A stretch of 64,000 bases of DNA. Origin: Guyparkeria halophila. GTDB lineage: Bacteria; Pseudomonadota; Gammaproteobacteria; Halothiobacillales; Halothiobacillaceae. The stretch covers positions 2,239,501-2,303,500 of the forward strand of contig NZ_CP140153.1 in the NCBI RefSeq assembly GCF_034479635.1, written 5' to 3'. A program made the position numbers and the translations under genes. The stretch's first letter is position 1; every line of letters begins with the position of its first letter. Positions 1 through 8,624 of this stretch are shown piece after piece. Below the pieces are notes generated by a model that was not told where the DNA came from, did no database searches, and saw only the letters and a list, made by a program, of their open reading frames with translations.

Positions 1-191
1 ACCACATCGAACTTGTCGCCCATTTCCAGCAGCTCCAGCGGCTGGCGAACGACCATCTGTGCGGTCTCGCGACCGAAGAAGTCTTCGATGCTCTTGCCGT
101 TGATGGTGATGTTGCCGGTACCCGGACGCAGGAAGACCCGTGCAGAGGATCTCTTGCGACGACCGGTTCCGTAATTCTGTGTCATTGCCAT
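1..191 (-). CDS. rpsI: 30S ribosomal protein S9, 3' part cut by the window edge
   Basis: N-terminal 63 residues of ribosomal protein S9 of the small subunit. The visible part contains [14 protein letters not shown] near the start and [18 protein letters not shown] further on, both hallmarks of S9. Two in-frame ATGs exist (191 and 185); 191 is preferred because an AAGAGAG ribosome-binding sequence lies about 7 nt upstream and S9 usually starts with a few residues before the YGTGRRK motif. It follows rplM by 12 nt on the same strand, the standard L13-S9 operon. The C-terminal half lies outside the window. Confidence 0.97.
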   Translation of the reverse strand, partial: MAMTQNYGTGRRKRSSARVFLRPGTGNITINGKSIEDFFGRETAQMVVRQPLELLEMGDKFDV

Positions 192-203
192 GAGTAGTCT
201 CTC

Positions 204-632
204 TTAGATCTCGAGCGGCTGGGGCTGTTGCGCCTGATGATTGTGCTCGGCGTTGGCGTAGACCTTGAGCTTGGTATACATCTGGCGACCGAGTGCATTC
301 TTCGGCAGCATCCCCTTGACGGCCAGCTCGATGACGCGCTCCGGGGAACGCTCCATCAGCTTCTCGAAGGTGAAGTGCTTCATGTTGCCGATGAACCCGG
401 TATGGAAGTGATACATCTTGTCGCTGGCTTTCTTGCCAGTAACTTTGATGTCCTTCGCATTGACGATAACGATGTAATCACCGGTATCGACGTGCGGGGT
501 GAACTCGGCCTTGTGCTTGCCACGCAGGCGGCGGGCGACCTCGGTGGCCAGACGACCCAGCGTTTTGCCGGATGCATCGATGACGTACCAGTCGCGTTTG
601 ACCTCGGCCGGCTTGGCGGAATAGGTTTTCAT
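204..632 (-). CDS. rplM: 50S ribosomal protein L13
   Basis: Large-subunit ribosomal protein L13, 142 residues, the same length as the E. coli protein. It starts [20 protein letters not shown] and carries [18 protein letters not shown] and [16 protein letters not shown], all typical of L13. A longer in-frame reading extends to 878 but the family length and the leader promoter at 685-713 place the start at 632. It is the first gene of the L13-S9 operon. In E. coli L13 is known to autoregulate this operon; nothing here proves the same. Confidence 0.98.
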   Translation of the reverse strand: MKTYSAKPAEVKRDWYVIDASGKTLGRLATEVARRLRGKHKAEFTPHVDTGDYIVIVNAKDIKVTGKKASDKMYHFHTGFIGNMKHFTFEKLMERSPERVIELAVKGMLPKNALGRQMYTKLKVYANAEHNHQAQQPQPLEI

Positions 633-684
633 GGATCGACAGCTCCCAAACCAGAAGCGATACATTGATTTCAAGAGGGCGCGA

Positions 685-713
685 AGTCTACCCGAAGGCA
701 TCGCACCCCGCAA
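685..713 (-). promoter_or_regulatory. sigma70-type promoter of rplM-rpsI
   Basis: On the minus strand, TTGCGG (713-708) and TAGACT (690-685) are separated by 17 bp. The predicted start would give a leader of about 45 nt before the rplM ATG at 632. A second TATACT box at 753-758 has no good -35 partner. Confidence 0.6.
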
Positions 714-821
714 GGCCGATTTTTCAACCGGCCCGAACGTGGAGAACCGCGGAGTATAAAGCGCATCGGCGCGGAAAGCGAAGGACTTTCCGCATCGGAT
801 GGCAGTCACGGTATTGCAGAC

Positions 822-846
822 AAAAAAAATGCCGGCAGAAGCCGGC
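822..846 (-). terminator. intrinsic terminator of the small RNA candidate
   Basis: GCCGGC stem arms (846-841 and 836-831) with a 4-nt loop are followed on the minus strand by T then eight T residues (829-822). Confidence 0.6.
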
Positions 847-883
847 AACAACAAGAACCACCAAAGGAGGATAAGCAATTCAC
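822..883 (-). ncRNA. candidate small RNA with CCUCCUUU segment
   Basis: A short transcript of about 62 nt is predicted between a good sigma70 promoter (890-919) and an intrinsic terminator (822-846). The predicted RNA has an unpaired segment UCCUCCUUUGG (minus strand, about 873-863) that equals the anti-Shine-Dalgarno sequence at the 3' end of 16S rRNA, followed by a U/G-rich stretch and the terminator hairpin. No open reading frame of note fits in it. It lies divergent to glcF and about 190 nt upstream of rplM, so it could be an independent sRNA or an attenuated leader of the L13-S9 operon. Family not recognised. Confidence 0.45.
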
Positions 884-889
884 AGTATC

Positions 890-919
890 AATATATACTA
901 ATGATCCACGGGCCGTCAA
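890..919 (-). promoter_or_regulatory. sigma70-type promoter for the small RNA candidate
   Basis: Minus strand TTGACG (919-914) and TATATT (895-890) are 18 bp apart, or 16 bp to the overlapping TATATA. The match to consensus is strong, and no protein gene starts immediately downstream. Confidence 0.55.
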
Positions 920-1037
920 CTCCCTGCGGGAATTTTATTCTCGCCCCCGCCGACCTCGACCCGCGGCGCCCTCGACACCGGCGCGCCAGACACCACCCCG
1001 TCTTGACCGGCCACCCGGCCCGCTGCACTCTTCCGAC

Positions 1038-2291
1038 ATGAACTCGCCCGATCCCATCGCGCACGCGCCCACTCAAACGAATACGCTCGACGAGGCGATC
1101 CGCACGGATGCACTCGACTGCGTGATGTGCGGGATCTGCGTGCCGCACTGCCCCACCTTCTCGCTGACCGACAACGAGGCCGACGGTCCTCGCGGGCGGA
1201 TCAGCCTGTTGCTCGGCATCAGCCAGGGCGAGCTGACGCCGGATGCCGACGTCAGCCGACACCTGGATACCTGCCTGACCTGCCGCGCCTGCGAGACCGT
1301 CTGCCCCTCGGGGGTGGCCTACGGCCGCCTGATCGACAACGGTCGGGCACGCCTGGCCCGGGAATCGGCAATGGCCACGCGCCCGCTCGCCGAGGCACGC
1401 GGTTGGCGCCTGCTGCGCGACCAGCTGCTGACCCGGCGCCGACGCCTGGGCGCCGCCTGGCGGATCTACCGCCTCATGCAGCGCATCGGACTGGGCGGCG
1501 TGGCCCGGCGGCTGGCCGGGCCGGTGGGCCGCGCCCTGCCCCGCCAGCTCACGCAGGCCGCCGTGCGGCAGTCACCCGCGCACCACGCGACGGCGTCCCG
1601 TGGGCGCGTGGGCCTGTTCATTGGCTGCACCGGCGCGGCCATGAACGCCCCCGCGGTGGCCGCCGCCCGCACGGCGATCGCCGCCTTCGGCTACGAACCG
1701 GTCATTCCGAGCGGCCAGGGCTGCTGTGGGGCGATGCATACCCACGGCGGCGAGCCGGAGGCCGGCGCACGCCAGCGCGAGCGCAACGCGGCCGCCTTCA
1801 AGGCGGCGGGCGTCGACGAGGTGATCGTGGTCGGCACGGCCTGCACGGCCGAACTGGGCGGGCTGGAGGCAAGCCACGATCTCGCGGTCCGCGAGATCAC
1901 CGCGTGGCTGCTCGAACGCGAGCCGGCGGAATGGCCGCAGCTTGCCCGCATCGACTACCGCATTGCCCTGCACACCCCCTGCAGCCAGCGCAACCACGTG
2001 CGGCAGCCCAATGCCAGCCGGCAACTGCTCGAATCCATTCCCGGACTCGAGCTGCTGGAGATCGACGGCAACGAGCGTTGCTGCGGTGCGGCGGGAATGC
2101 AGGTGCTGCTCTATCCGGAACAGGCCGAGCGCCTGCGCGAGCCGAAGCTCGCCTCCATCGAGCAGCTGGCGCCCGATGCGGTGGTCAGTGCCAATGTCGG
2201 CTGCGCGACCCACCTGGCGGCGGGCGCGAGCCTGGTCGTCAAACAACCCGTGGAATTGCTGGCCGAGTCGATCGTCGCGGCCGGCCGCTGA
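1038..2291 (+). CDS. glcF: glycolate oxidase iron-sulfur subunit GlcF
   Basis: 417 residues. GlcF is the electron-transferring iron-sulfur subunit of membrane-associated glycolate oxidase (GlcDEF), which oxidises glycolate to glyoxylate. Two CxxCxxCxxxCP 4Fe-4S motifs lie at about residues 28-39 (DCVMCGICVPHCP) and 81-92 (CLTCRACETVCPSG). Two CCG signatures of the cysteine-rich domains follow, in GQGCCGAMHTHGG and NERCCGAAGM. Length matches the family (about 405). The ATG at 1038 has only a weak ribosome-binding site. glcD and glcE are not adjacent, so they lie elsewhere or this is a lone paralogue. Confidence 0.9.
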   Translation: MNSPDPIAHAPTQTNTLDEAIRTDALDCVMCGICVPHCPTFSLTDNEADGPRGRISLLLGISQGELTPDADVSRHLDTCLTCRACETVCPSGVAYGRLIDNGRARLARESAMATRPLAEARGWRLLRDQLLTRRRRLGAAWRIYRLMQRIGLGGVARRLAGPVGRALPRQLTQAAVRQSPAHHATASRGRVGLFIGCTGAAMNAPAVAAARTAIAAFGYEPVIPSGQGCCGAMHTHGGEPEAGARQRERNAAAFKAAGVDEVIVVGTACTAELGGLEASHDLAVREITAWLLEREPAEWPQLARIDYRIALHTPCSQRNHVRQPNASRQLLESIPGLELLEIDGNERCCGAAGMQVLLYPEQAERLREPKLASIEQLAPDAVVSANVGCATHLAAGASLVVKQPVELLAESIVAAGR

Positions 2292-2305
2292 AAGCGAGGG
2301 AAGCC

Positions 2306-3142
2306 CTAACTACTGGGCACGTCCGCGTCGGCCAGGTTGCGGCCATAGAAGATCTCGAACATCTCCTTTTTCAGCGCCTTCTCGATGCGGGTGCATGCCT
2401 GCGGGCTGTAATCGTCGGTGCCGTGGCCGAACAGGTAGTTGTCCAGATCGAAGTCCTTCAGGAGCATCTTGGTGTGGAAGATGTTCTCCTGATAGACGTT
2501 CACGTCGATCATCTGGTAGCGCTCGCGGGTGTCCTCGGACATGTAGTTCTGGATCGAGTTGATCTCGTGATCGATGAAGTGCTTGCCGCCGTGGATGTCA
2601 CGGGTAAAGCCGCGCACGCGGTAATCGAGCGTCACGATGTCCGAATCGAAGCTGTGGATCAGGTAGTTGAGCGCCCGCAGCGGCGAGATCCGTCCGCAGG
2701 TGGACACGTCGATATCGACCCGGAAGGTGGAGATGCCGTTTTCCGGATGGCTTTCGGGGTAGGTGTGCACGGTGATGTGGCTCTTGTCGAGGTGCGCGAC
2801 CACCGAGTCGCGCGCCAGCTCGCCATCGCCCGGCAGCGGCCCCGGCTCCTCGTGATAGTCGATGCCCTCGGCGATCACCGGCTCCTCGGAGATCAGGATG
2901 GTCACCGACGCCCCCTGCGGTTCATAGTCCTGCCGGGCGACATTGAGGATGTTCGCCCCGATCATCTCGGTGACATCCGTCAGGATCTGGGTCAGCCGGT
3001 CGGCATCGTAGACCTCGTCGATGTAGGCGATGTACTCGTTGACCTGCGCCCGGGTCTTGGCATAACAGATGTCGAAGATCGACATGCTCAGCGTCTTGCT
3101 GAGGTTGTTGAACCCGTGCAAGGTGACCGACGGCTCACCCAT
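2306..3142 (-). CDS. speD: S-adenosylmethionine decarboxylase proenzyme
   Basis: 278 residues, E. coli-type SpeD. It decarboxylates S-adenosylmethionine to supply aminopropyl groups for spermidine synthesis. The proenzyme cleaves itself before a serine to make the pyruvoyl cofactor; the site is [16 protein letters not shown]. Further conserved stretches include [19 protein letters not shown] and [15 protein letters not shown]-like sequence and [10 protein letters not shown]. The ATG at 3142 is chosen because an AGGGGG ribosome-binding site precedes it and the homologous region begins just after; an in-frame extension to 3334 is unconserved-looking. Convergent with glcF. Confidence 0.96.
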   Translation of the reverse strand: MGEPSVTLHGFNNLSKTLSMSIFDICYAKTRAQVNEYIAYIDEVYDADRLTQILTDVTEMIGANILNVARQDYEPQGASVTILISEEPVIAEGIDYHEEPGPLPGDGELARDSVVAHLDKSHITVHTYPESHPENGISTFRVDIDVSTCGRISPLRALNYLIHSFDSDIVTLDYRVRGFTRDIHGGKHFIDHEINSIQNYMSEDTRERYQMIDVNVYQENIFHTKMLLKDFDLDNYLFGHGTDDYSPQACTRIEKALKKEMFEIFYGRNLADADVPSS

Positions 3143-3305
3143 GACTACCCCCTGAAACAAAGCGCCCGACCTGCCGGCCGGGCGTGTAGATACGTCGGAC
3201 GTAAAACCGACGACATGCGATTGCCGCAAAGTGTAAACCGCACGCCCGAGACTTGTCACCAATGGCCTGACCGACAAACGCGGCGGCGGACACCCCGGAC
3301 AACCG

Positions 3306-3728
3306 TCATTCTGGCTCGCGAATCTCGAAGTCATGCGTCAGCTCGACCGAGTCGCGCAGCATCGCGGAAACCGAGCAGTACTTCTCCGCCGACAGGTTCA
3401 CGGCACGCTCGACCTTCTTCGGGTCGAGACCCTCACCGACGACCACGTACCGGGTGTGGATGGTGGTGAACACCTTGGGCGCCTTCACGTCCGCCCGCTC
3501 GGCGGACAGCTCGATCCAGCAATCCTCGACCGGCTGGCGCTGCTTGCCCAGGATCATCATCACATCGATGGCGGTGCAGCCACCCAGGCCCATCAGCACC
3601 ATCTCCATCGGCCGCGGCCCGGCGTTGCGTCCACCGATCTCCGGCGCGCCATCCATGACGATGGCGTGACCGCTGTCGGCCTCCGCCATGAACGCCATGC
3701 CGTCGACCCATTTCACTCGTGCCTTCAT
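3306..3728 (-). CDS. OsmC-family protein
   Basis: 140 residues, the usual size of OsmC/Ohr-family thiol peroxidases and their relatives. Both conserved cysteines are present, in [17 protein letters not shown] (about residue 51) and [12 protein letters not shown] (about residue 117), so a thiol-based peroxidase chemistry is possible. The sequence looks closer to the YhfA-like branch ([17 protein letters not shown]) than to OsmC or Ohr proper. It ends 163 bp before speD and starts 10 bp after trpC on the same strand, so it may be co-transcribed with trpDC. Substrate unknown. Confidence 0.85.
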   Translation of the reverse strand: MKARVKWVDGMAFMAEADSGHAIVMDGAPEIGGRNAGPRPMEMVLMGLGGCTAIDVMMILGKQRQPVEDCWIELSAERADVKAPKVFTTIHTRYVVVGEGLDPKKVERAVNLSAEKYCSVSAMLRDSVELTHDFEIREPE

Positions 3729-3738
3729 CGCGACCTCC

Positions 3739-4557
3739 TCAGGAGCGGTTGAGTTCGAACAGTTCGGCCAGCGCCTCGCCCGGCTCCTCGGCCCGCATGA
3801 ATACCTCGCCCACCAGGAAGGCGTGCACGTCGTGCTCGCGCATCCGGCGCACGTCCTCGGCGGTCAGGATGCCGCTTTCCGTGATCACCAGGCGGTCATC
3901 CGGGATGTCGTGCAGCAACTCGAGGGTCACATCCAGGCTGACCTCGAAGCTCCTCAAGTCACGGTTATTGATCCCGATCAGGCGAGTGTCCAACTGCAGC
4001 GCGCGCAGCAGCTCGTCGTGATCATGCACCTCGACCAGCACGTCCATGCCCCAGTGACGGGCGCGATCGTGCAGGGCGTGCATGGTCTCGTCGTCGAGGG
4101 CGGCGGCAATCAGGAGGATGCAGTCAGCGCCCATCGCCCGGGCCTCGTCGACCTGGTAGGGCGCGATCAGGAAGTCCTTGCGCAGCACCGGCAAACGACA
4201 GGCGGCGCGGGCGGCCTTGAGGTACTCGGCATCGCCCTGGAAGAAGTCGCGATCGGTCAGCACCGACAGGCAGGCCGCCCCGCCCTTCTGGTAGCTCTTG
4301 GCAATGGCCACCGGGTCGAACGGATCACGCAGCACGCCGCGACTGGGCGAGGCCTTCTTGATCTCGGCGATCACCGCCGGGCGTTTTTCCGCCACCCGGC
4401 TCTCGATGGCCCGTTCGAAACCGCGCGGACGATCGGCGGCGAGCGCCTGGTCCTCCATCACGCTCGGCGGGGTCACCTGGCGAGAGGCGGCGACCTCGAC
4501 GCGCTTGCGGGCAATGATCTTCTTCAGGATATCGGGGGTATCAGTCACGACAGTCAC
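3739..4557 (-). CDS. trpC: indole-3-glycerol phosphate synthase
   Basis: About 272 residues. It cyclises carboxyphenylaminodeoxyribulose phosphate to indole-3-glycerol phosphate in tryptophan synthesis. Recognisable TIM-barrel strands: [59 protein letters not shown] and [13 protein letters not shown], containing the family's catalytic Lys and Glu residues. No ATG start is available at the expected position; GTG at 4557 or 4548 are the candidates, and 4557 is used. An upstream open extension to 5244 in this frame is antisense-like filler within trpD. It lies 74 bp downstream of trpD and is monofunctional (no TrpF fusion). Confidence 0.95.
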   Translation of the reverse strand: MTVVTDTPDILKKIIARKRVEVAASRQVTPPSVMEDQALAADRPRGFERAIESRVAEKRPAVIAEIKKASPSRGVLRDPFDPVAIAKSYQKGGAACLSVLTDRDFFQGDAEYLKAARAACRLPVLRKDFLIAPYQVDEARAMGADCILLIAAALDDETMHALHDRARHWGMDVLVEVHDHDELLRALQLDTRLIGINNRDLRSFEVSLDVTLELLHDIPDDRLVITESGILTAEDVRRMREHDVHAFLVGEVFMRAEEPGEALAELFELNRS

Positions 4558-4631
4558 GACCGGGAATGGAAATGGGTGGGTTGGCCGAGGACAAAGAACC
4601 CATCCCCGGCCGGGCAATTCAATAGTGTGGG

Positions 4632-5654
4632 TCAGGCCTCGCAGGACCGGGTCATGGCGACCAGCTGCTCGAGCTTGTCGAGCGCGCGGCCCTCGGCCAG
4701 CAGGCGCTGGGCGGTGGCGATGCCCGCAACCAGGTCCTCGGCGAGATCCGCGGCGTAGATGGCGGCACCCGCGTTGAGCGCGATCATGTCGGCGACCGGG
4801 CCGGGCTCGCCGCCGAGGGCGGCGCGCACGCAGGCCACGCTCTGCTCGGGGCCGTCGACGATCAGGCGGTCGAGCGGCTGGCGCGTGATGCCGAAGTCCT
4901 CGGGCTCGATGCGGTAGCGGCGGATCGTGCCGTCCTTCAGCTCGGCCACCTCGGTCGCCTCGGCCAGTGAGATTTCGTCGAGGCCGTCGTGGCTGTGCAC
5001 CACCAGCACGTGGCGCGCGCCCAGGCGCTGCATCACCTCGGCCAGCGGCTCGAGCCAATCGGCGCTGTAGACGCCCAGCAGCATCGCCGGTGCGCCGGCC
5101 GGGTTGGTCAGCGGGCCGAGGACATTGAACAGGGTGCGCACCCCCAGCTCCTTGCGCGGCACGGCGGCATGGCGCATCGAACCGTGGTGGCGCGGGGCGA
5201 ACATGAAGCCGATACCCAGCTCGCGCACGCAGCGGGCAACGCAATCGCTGTCGACCTCGAGATTAACCCCGGCGGTCTCGAGCATGTCGGCACTGCCCGA
5301 GCGGCTGGTCACCGAACGGTTGCCGTGCTTCGCCACGTGCCCGCCAGCCGCGGCGACCACGAAGCTCGAAGCGGTCGAGACATTGAACAGCGCCGAGCCA
5401 TCGCCGCCGGTACCGACGATATCGACCAGGTGCGGCACGTCGACCTGCACGCCCACCGCCAGCTCGCGCATCACCTCGGCGGCGGCCGTGATCTCGTCGA
5501 TGGTCTCGCCCTTCATGCGCAGCGCGACCATCAGGCCGGCGACCTGCACCGGCGTGGCCTCGCCGGCCATGATCTGGTGCATGACCGCGTACATCTGCTC
5601 GCGGCTCAGGTCATGACGGTCGACGGTGCGGGCAATGGCTTCGCGAATGTCCAT
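4632..5654 (-). CDS. trpD: anthranilate phosphoribosyltransferase
   Basis: 340 residues, normal TrpD length. It transfers phosphoribose from PRPP to anthranilate. The PRPP-binding motif [17 protein letters not shown] is at about 80, [18 protein letters not shown] at about 108, and [12 protein letters not shown] at about 175. Forms a trpD-trpC pair on the minus strand. The glutamine amidotransferase gene trpG, usually immediately upstream, is absent here: the 5' side is the integron-cassette block. A TTGACA hexamer at about 5735-5740 (minus) could be part of its promoter, but the -10 partner is poor. Confidence 0.96.
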   Translation of the reverse strand: MDIREAIARTVDRHDLSREQMYAVMHQIMAGEATPVQVAGLMVALRMKGETIDEITAAAEVMRELAVGVQVDVPHLVDIVGTGGDGSALFNVSTASSFVVAAAGGHVAKHGNRSVTSRSGSADMLETAGVNLEVDSDCVARCVRELGIGFMFAPRHHGSMRHAAVPRKELGVRTLFNVLGPLTNPAGAPAMLLGVYSADWLEPLAEVMQRLGARHVLVVHSHDGLDEISLAEATEVAELKDGTIRRYRIEPEDFGITRQPLDRLIVDGPEQSVACVRAALGGEPGPVADMIALNAGAAIYAADLAEDLVAGIATAQRLLAEGRALDKLEQLVAMTRSCEA

Positions 5655-5765
5655 GGGGTGTTCGGGGTTCCGGGGTGGGTCAGGCGGGGAACGGTAGCAC
5701 GGGTGGGGGATGGGGCGCAGCTATCGGGTGTCGACGGATGTCAAGGTCATCGTACGGGAAGGGAC

Positions 5766-5837
5766 AGCTAACGCCTGGGCTAGGCCGTCGGTGCGCAGCG
5801 CAGTGGAGTACCGGTCGAATTGAGCCCCCGGTTAGGT
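5766..5837 (-). repeat. attC recombination site of cassette 3 (72 bp)
   Basis: On the minus strand the site opens with a perfect R'' core ACCTAAC (5837-5831). It continues with L'' GGGGGCTCAATTCG, an imperfectly palindromic centre, L' CTAGCCCAGGC and R' GTTAGCT (5772-5766). The arms GCTCAA and TAGCCC are arranged as in integron attC sites. It follows the stop codon of the gene at 5851-6270 by 13 bp, as expected for a cassette. Confidence 0.8.
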
Positions 5838-5850
5838 TGACCTGCTTTGG

Positions 5851-6270
5851 CTATTCCAAAAAACTACCTAGTCGCTTTTCCAAAGCTTTCTTCCCGAGGG
5901 CAAATACAATCTTTACAGTTTCCGCCGGCCCTGCATCTTTGAAAGACGTCTTCAGTTGCTCAAATACGCCTGGCTTAGCAAGGTCAGCCGCAAACTGATG
6001 GCCTTGAGCGGTAAGTCGAAGGGGCTTGATTGAAACACTAAATCCGCCATCCCCCATCCTCGTAAAGCCAACCCCGGGGGAACTAGTTGAGCTCTCAATT
6101 AGCCCTTGGTCTTCCAGAATTTCCATATGGAAAACGAACTTATTGATCCTTTCCTTATCGTCGCCATCCCACAGAGGCTTGATACCTTCCTGATTTATCT
6201 TGAAGTCTGGATGGTCGTGGTCGAGCACGACATCCAGAAAATCTTTTATGTACTGAAAATCAATTCTCAT
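5851..6270 (-). CDS. cassette-borne protein, DUF2513-like
   Basis: 139 residues, function unknown. The central and C-terminal part (IKPLRLTAQGHQFAADLAKPGVF, then a helix-rich tail) resembles the DUF2513 family of small, probably winged-helix proteins that often sit on mobile elements; this assignment is from memory of the family pattern and tentative. Acidic N-terminus, no signal peptide or membrane segment. Visibly lower GC than the flanking trpD. It is the third and last gene of the cassette array and is closed by its own attC (5766-5837). Confidence 0.7.
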   Translation of the reverse strand: MRIDFQYIKDFLDVVLDHDHPDFKINQEGIKPLWDGDDKERINKFVFHMEILEDQGLIESSTSSPGVGFTRMGDGGFSVSIKPLRLTAQGHQFAADLAKPGVFEQLKTSFKDAGPAETVKIVFALGKKALEKRLGSFLE

Positions 6271-6300
6271 TTACCAACACTCAATTATCGCAACTAACAC

Positions 6301-6384
6301 ACATAACGCGAAGCTAAGCGGCGGCCCGACAGGGGCGTCCGGTGGAGGCCAAGTGCCGGAACGAACTTGAGCGCCTTGTTAACC
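6301..6384 (-). repeat. attC recombination site of cassette 2 (84 bp)
   Basis: Minus strand: R'' GGTTAAC (6384-6378), L'' AAGGCGCTCAAGTTCG, a palindromic centre, L' GCTTAGCTTCGC and R' GTTATGT (6307-6301). The TAA stop codon of the preceding cassette gene lies inside the R'' core, a common cassette feature. Confidence 0.85.
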
Positions 6385-6972
6385 AAGATTGATCGCGGAG
6401 TATGCTTGCCAAGCCCCCACTCCAAAACAACCGTAGGCAGAAAAGACACCTAACACGGCAACTATGTGACCACCCACACCAACACCACGACTCCAAGAGC
6501 CAAACTCTCCACCGTAACCAGCTTGTGAGAAATACGTTGCACCTGCGGCAATGGCAGCACCAAGCACACCCCAAACGAATTGCAACAGCGCCAGGGATAG
6601 ACCGCCCATACTTAGTGACGCACTTTCACTTGAGAATAAGCGACCAATAAAAGCCAATACAGCCACAGCAGCACCACCGTTTATTAACAATGCGCTTTTA
6701 AGTGCGGACTGCCCCACCGTTATGACGGACCGTAGCATCTCAAGGTTGTATTCGTATTGATGCTGGCGTGCCGTTATCCAAGCGTTTAAATCGGCCCGGT
6801 ACTTTTCCATGTTTGCTTCACCGGCATGCACACCCTCTGGAGACTCATTTACAGCCTCCTCTAAGCGAGCGGTATATGCTTCAAGGTCCTCTATTGAGAC
6901 CTTATCAATACCGTTTTGTTTGGTGCTTTCTATAGCACCCTTAAAAATCTCAACCACTTCTGAAGATTTCAT
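6379..6972 (-). CDS. cassette-borne membrane protein
   Basis: 197 residues, not recognised. Residues 1-90 are charged and probably helical or coiled-coil. The C-terminal half has three hydrophobic segments (about 96-112, 120-148 and 166-192) rich in Gly and Ala, so this is an inner-membrane protein with a cytoplasmic N-terminal domain. The ATG at 6972 lies 6 bp inside the cassette boundary and the stop codon is within the R'' core of its attC, so the gene fills the whole cassette. Codon use is AT-richer than the neighbouring host genes. Confidence 0.7.
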   Translation of the reverse strand: MKSSEVVEIFKGAIESTKQNGIDKVSIEDLEAYTARLEEAVNESPEGVHAGEANMEKYRADLNAWITARQHQYEYNLEMLRSVITVGQSALKSALLINGGAAVAVLAFIGRLFSSESASLSMGGLSLALLQFVWGVLGAAIAAGATYFSQAGYGGEFGSWSRGVGVGGHIVAVLGVFSAYGCFGVGAWQAYSAINLG

Positions 6973-6977
6973 AAATT

Positions 6978-7037
6978 GGTTAACGCCTGAGTTGAACCGA
7001 GCCGCGAAGCGGCGTCGGTTTGAACGAATTGTTAGAG
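6978..7037 (-). repeat. attC recombination site of cassette 1 (60 bp)
   Basis: Minus strand: R'' CTCTAAC (7037-7031), L'' AATTCGTTCAA, the palindrome ACCGACGCCGCTTCGCGGCT-like hairpin, L' TTCAACTCAGGC and R' GTTAACC (6984-6978). Length and layout are those of the classical 59/60-base element of mobile integron cassettes. Confidence 0.92.
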
Positions 7038-7079
7038 TGACAGTCCCTTTTAATCTATAGGTTAAACTTCTTCCTCGTC

Positions 7080-7997
7080 TTAATCTTCGTCGTCAAAACA
7101 GACATTCGGCGCGTTGATGATTGTCATAGTTTCCAGGCGTGCGCGAGCCCCATCTTCAAGCTCAGAGTAATGATGTTCGAGTTCGTCCATGACCATCGCT
7201 TTAGCAGAGTCTGAAGCGAAGCAGGCAAGGTATTCATCGGCGAGCGCTGGATCAAAGTCTAGTGGTTCAATTTTTCGTAGGAAACCCAGATAGCCGGAGG
7301 TGGACCGCGTGTTCATGAAGAATACTAACAGCTCTTTCCACAATATGTCTTCGTTGACTATGTCAATCTCTCGAAGGAATACGGATTCTGCTTTTGACGC
7401 GTGACGAAGCTCATATGTATAGATATTAAGCCCCCTGGCCTCTTTCTGGATCACTTCATAAATTTGTCGAGTAATCTTTAAAATTGTTCTCCTAACGAAT
7501 TTTCGACACTGCTCTGGATTGTCGATGCCAAAAAGCGCATTTCCATGACACAACGTTATATTTAAAGACTTTTCAAGCCAGCCCACTATTGCTTTTCGTT
7601 CTTTCCCACCACTAAAGGAGGACGCAAGCGAAAATCTGTCGTAACGGAGCGAGTTGTAGAACGTCGTGAGAATCGAAATAAGCTCGTTGTGGTTCGTGCC
7701 TAAGTTGATGGGGGCGGATGTTTTTAAGCGCGCAACCAGGTCATTCAAGCTGTGCGTTATCAACGACTTTTCCAGTGCTTCTTGGTCAGTCGTGGCTTTG
7801 TGTTCGCAAAGCACGATGGCTATTTTTGTGAGTCGCTCTAAGCCAACGCTTACATGGTAAAGAAAATCAAAAATCTCTTCATCATAATCCAAGCGTTTCA
7901 TCTCGTGAAAACGCCTGAGTCCGTCATAGATGAAGTTTCCGGAGATCGCCAACTCTTCTCCGAGTCTAAAGTTTTTCCAGAACTCGTCCGGCTTCAT
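7080..7997 (-). CDS. cassette-borne protein of unknown function
   Basis: 305 residues with the start at 7997 (MKPDEFWKNFRL); the in-frame extension to 8210 runs through the palindromic spacer and is rejected. No signal peptide or membrane segment; all-helical appearance. The segment FDFLYHVSVGLERLTKIAIVL (trimmed) is reminiscent of HEPN-type helical domains, but a clear RX4-6H motif is not obvious, so this is only a suggestion. The acidic tail ends in FDDED. It is the first gene of the cassette array, with its start 18 bp inside the GTTAGGG core at 8015-8021 and its attC 43 bp after the stop. GC content is well below that of the host genes. Confidence 0.7.
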   Translation of the reverse strand: MKPDEFWKNFRLGEELAISGNFIYDGLRRFHEMKRLDYDEEIFDFLYHVSVGLERLTKIAIVLCEHKATTDQEALEKSLITHSLNDLVARLKTSAPINLGTNHNELISILTTFYNSLRYDRFSLASSFSGGKERKAIVGWLEKSLNITLCHGNALFGIDNPEQCRKFVRRTILKITRQIYEVIQKEARGLNIYTYELRHASKAESVFLREIDIVNEDILWKELLVFFMNTRSTSGYLGFLRKIEPLDFDPALADEYLACFASDSAKAMVMDELEHHYSELEDGARARLETMTIINAPNVCFDDED

Positions 7998-8014
7998 TGA
8001 AACTATCTCCAGCG

Positions 8015-8021
8015 CCCTAAC
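8015..8021 (-). other. 5' boundary core site of the cassette array
   Basis: GTTAGGG on the minus strand matches six of seven positions of the integron core GTTRRRY and lies 18 bp upstream of the first cassette gene. The sequence upstream of it does not form a full attC, so it may be an attI remnant or a secondary insertion site. No integrase gene is found beside it. Confidence 0.5.
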
Positions 8022-8164
8022 GACACGGATCACACACGGGGAAAAGGGGTCAGAGCCCTTTTTCTCCTTCAAGCCGCGGACCTTAGATCCTACAGCTGTG
8101 GCTGTCGGTTTCGCCCGCCAATCATCATTGGCCCACCTTAGCGGACTCATTGCCCGGCGTGCGA

Positions 8165-8372
8165 GCCCCTTTTCTTGCTTGTCCAAGAAAAGGGGCGAAA
8201 AGAAGGACACCCTGCGCCCTGGTCCTGCGGACCCGGGAGCCTCGGGCCGAGGCTCCCGGCCTCACGAGCGAAGGGCGGCTGATCGGGGCCGGTTCGACGC
8301 GACTTCCTGTCGCGGCGAACCTCGAAGCGACGTCCATGTCGCTTCGCCCCGGCCGCTCTTCGCTCGTGAGGC
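8165..8372. repeat. nested palindromic repeat upstream of glyQ
   Basis: Within the 600-bp gap 8022-8624 there is a chain of perfect inverted repeats: a 13-bp stem (8165-8177/8184-8196), a 12-bp stem (8233-8244/8248-8259) and a 15-bp outer stem (8258-8272/8358-8372). The last encloses two smaller hairpins (8298-8314 and 8324-8345). This looks like a repetitive extragenic palindrome or a non-autonomous element rather than a gene. The rest of the gap holds no supported gene; a TATACT box near 8534-8539 could be part of the glyQ promoter. Confidence 0.6.
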
Positions 8373-8624
8373 AGGACACCAACGGGACATCCCTTCGATC
8401 TGCCTTGACCAGCAACGGCGAACTGGGCTCCTTCCTTGTTTACTGCCTGCCAGTTATCGACGGGACCCTCTGGTCGTCAGCGGACATCCTCTCTGGCAAC
8501 CGCCTTGCCCGTGCAGACCCACCGCCCATCGGTATACTATGGCCGCTTTGCGTTCGGCCCGTATCGCCCGGATAAACATCCGGGCGCGAGACCGCGTCCA
8601 GACACGATCTATACAAGAATTCTC

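Noticed and set aside
1127-3469. A 780-residue plus-strand reading frame over glcF and speD
   Set aside because: It overlaps two clearly recognisable genes in other frames and is Arg/Pro/Gly-rich, as expected for a shadow frame in GC-rich DNA.
8022-8624. An integrase gene or full attI beside the cassette array
   Set aside because: No tyrosine-recombinase-like frame is present and only one 7-bp core site could be found.
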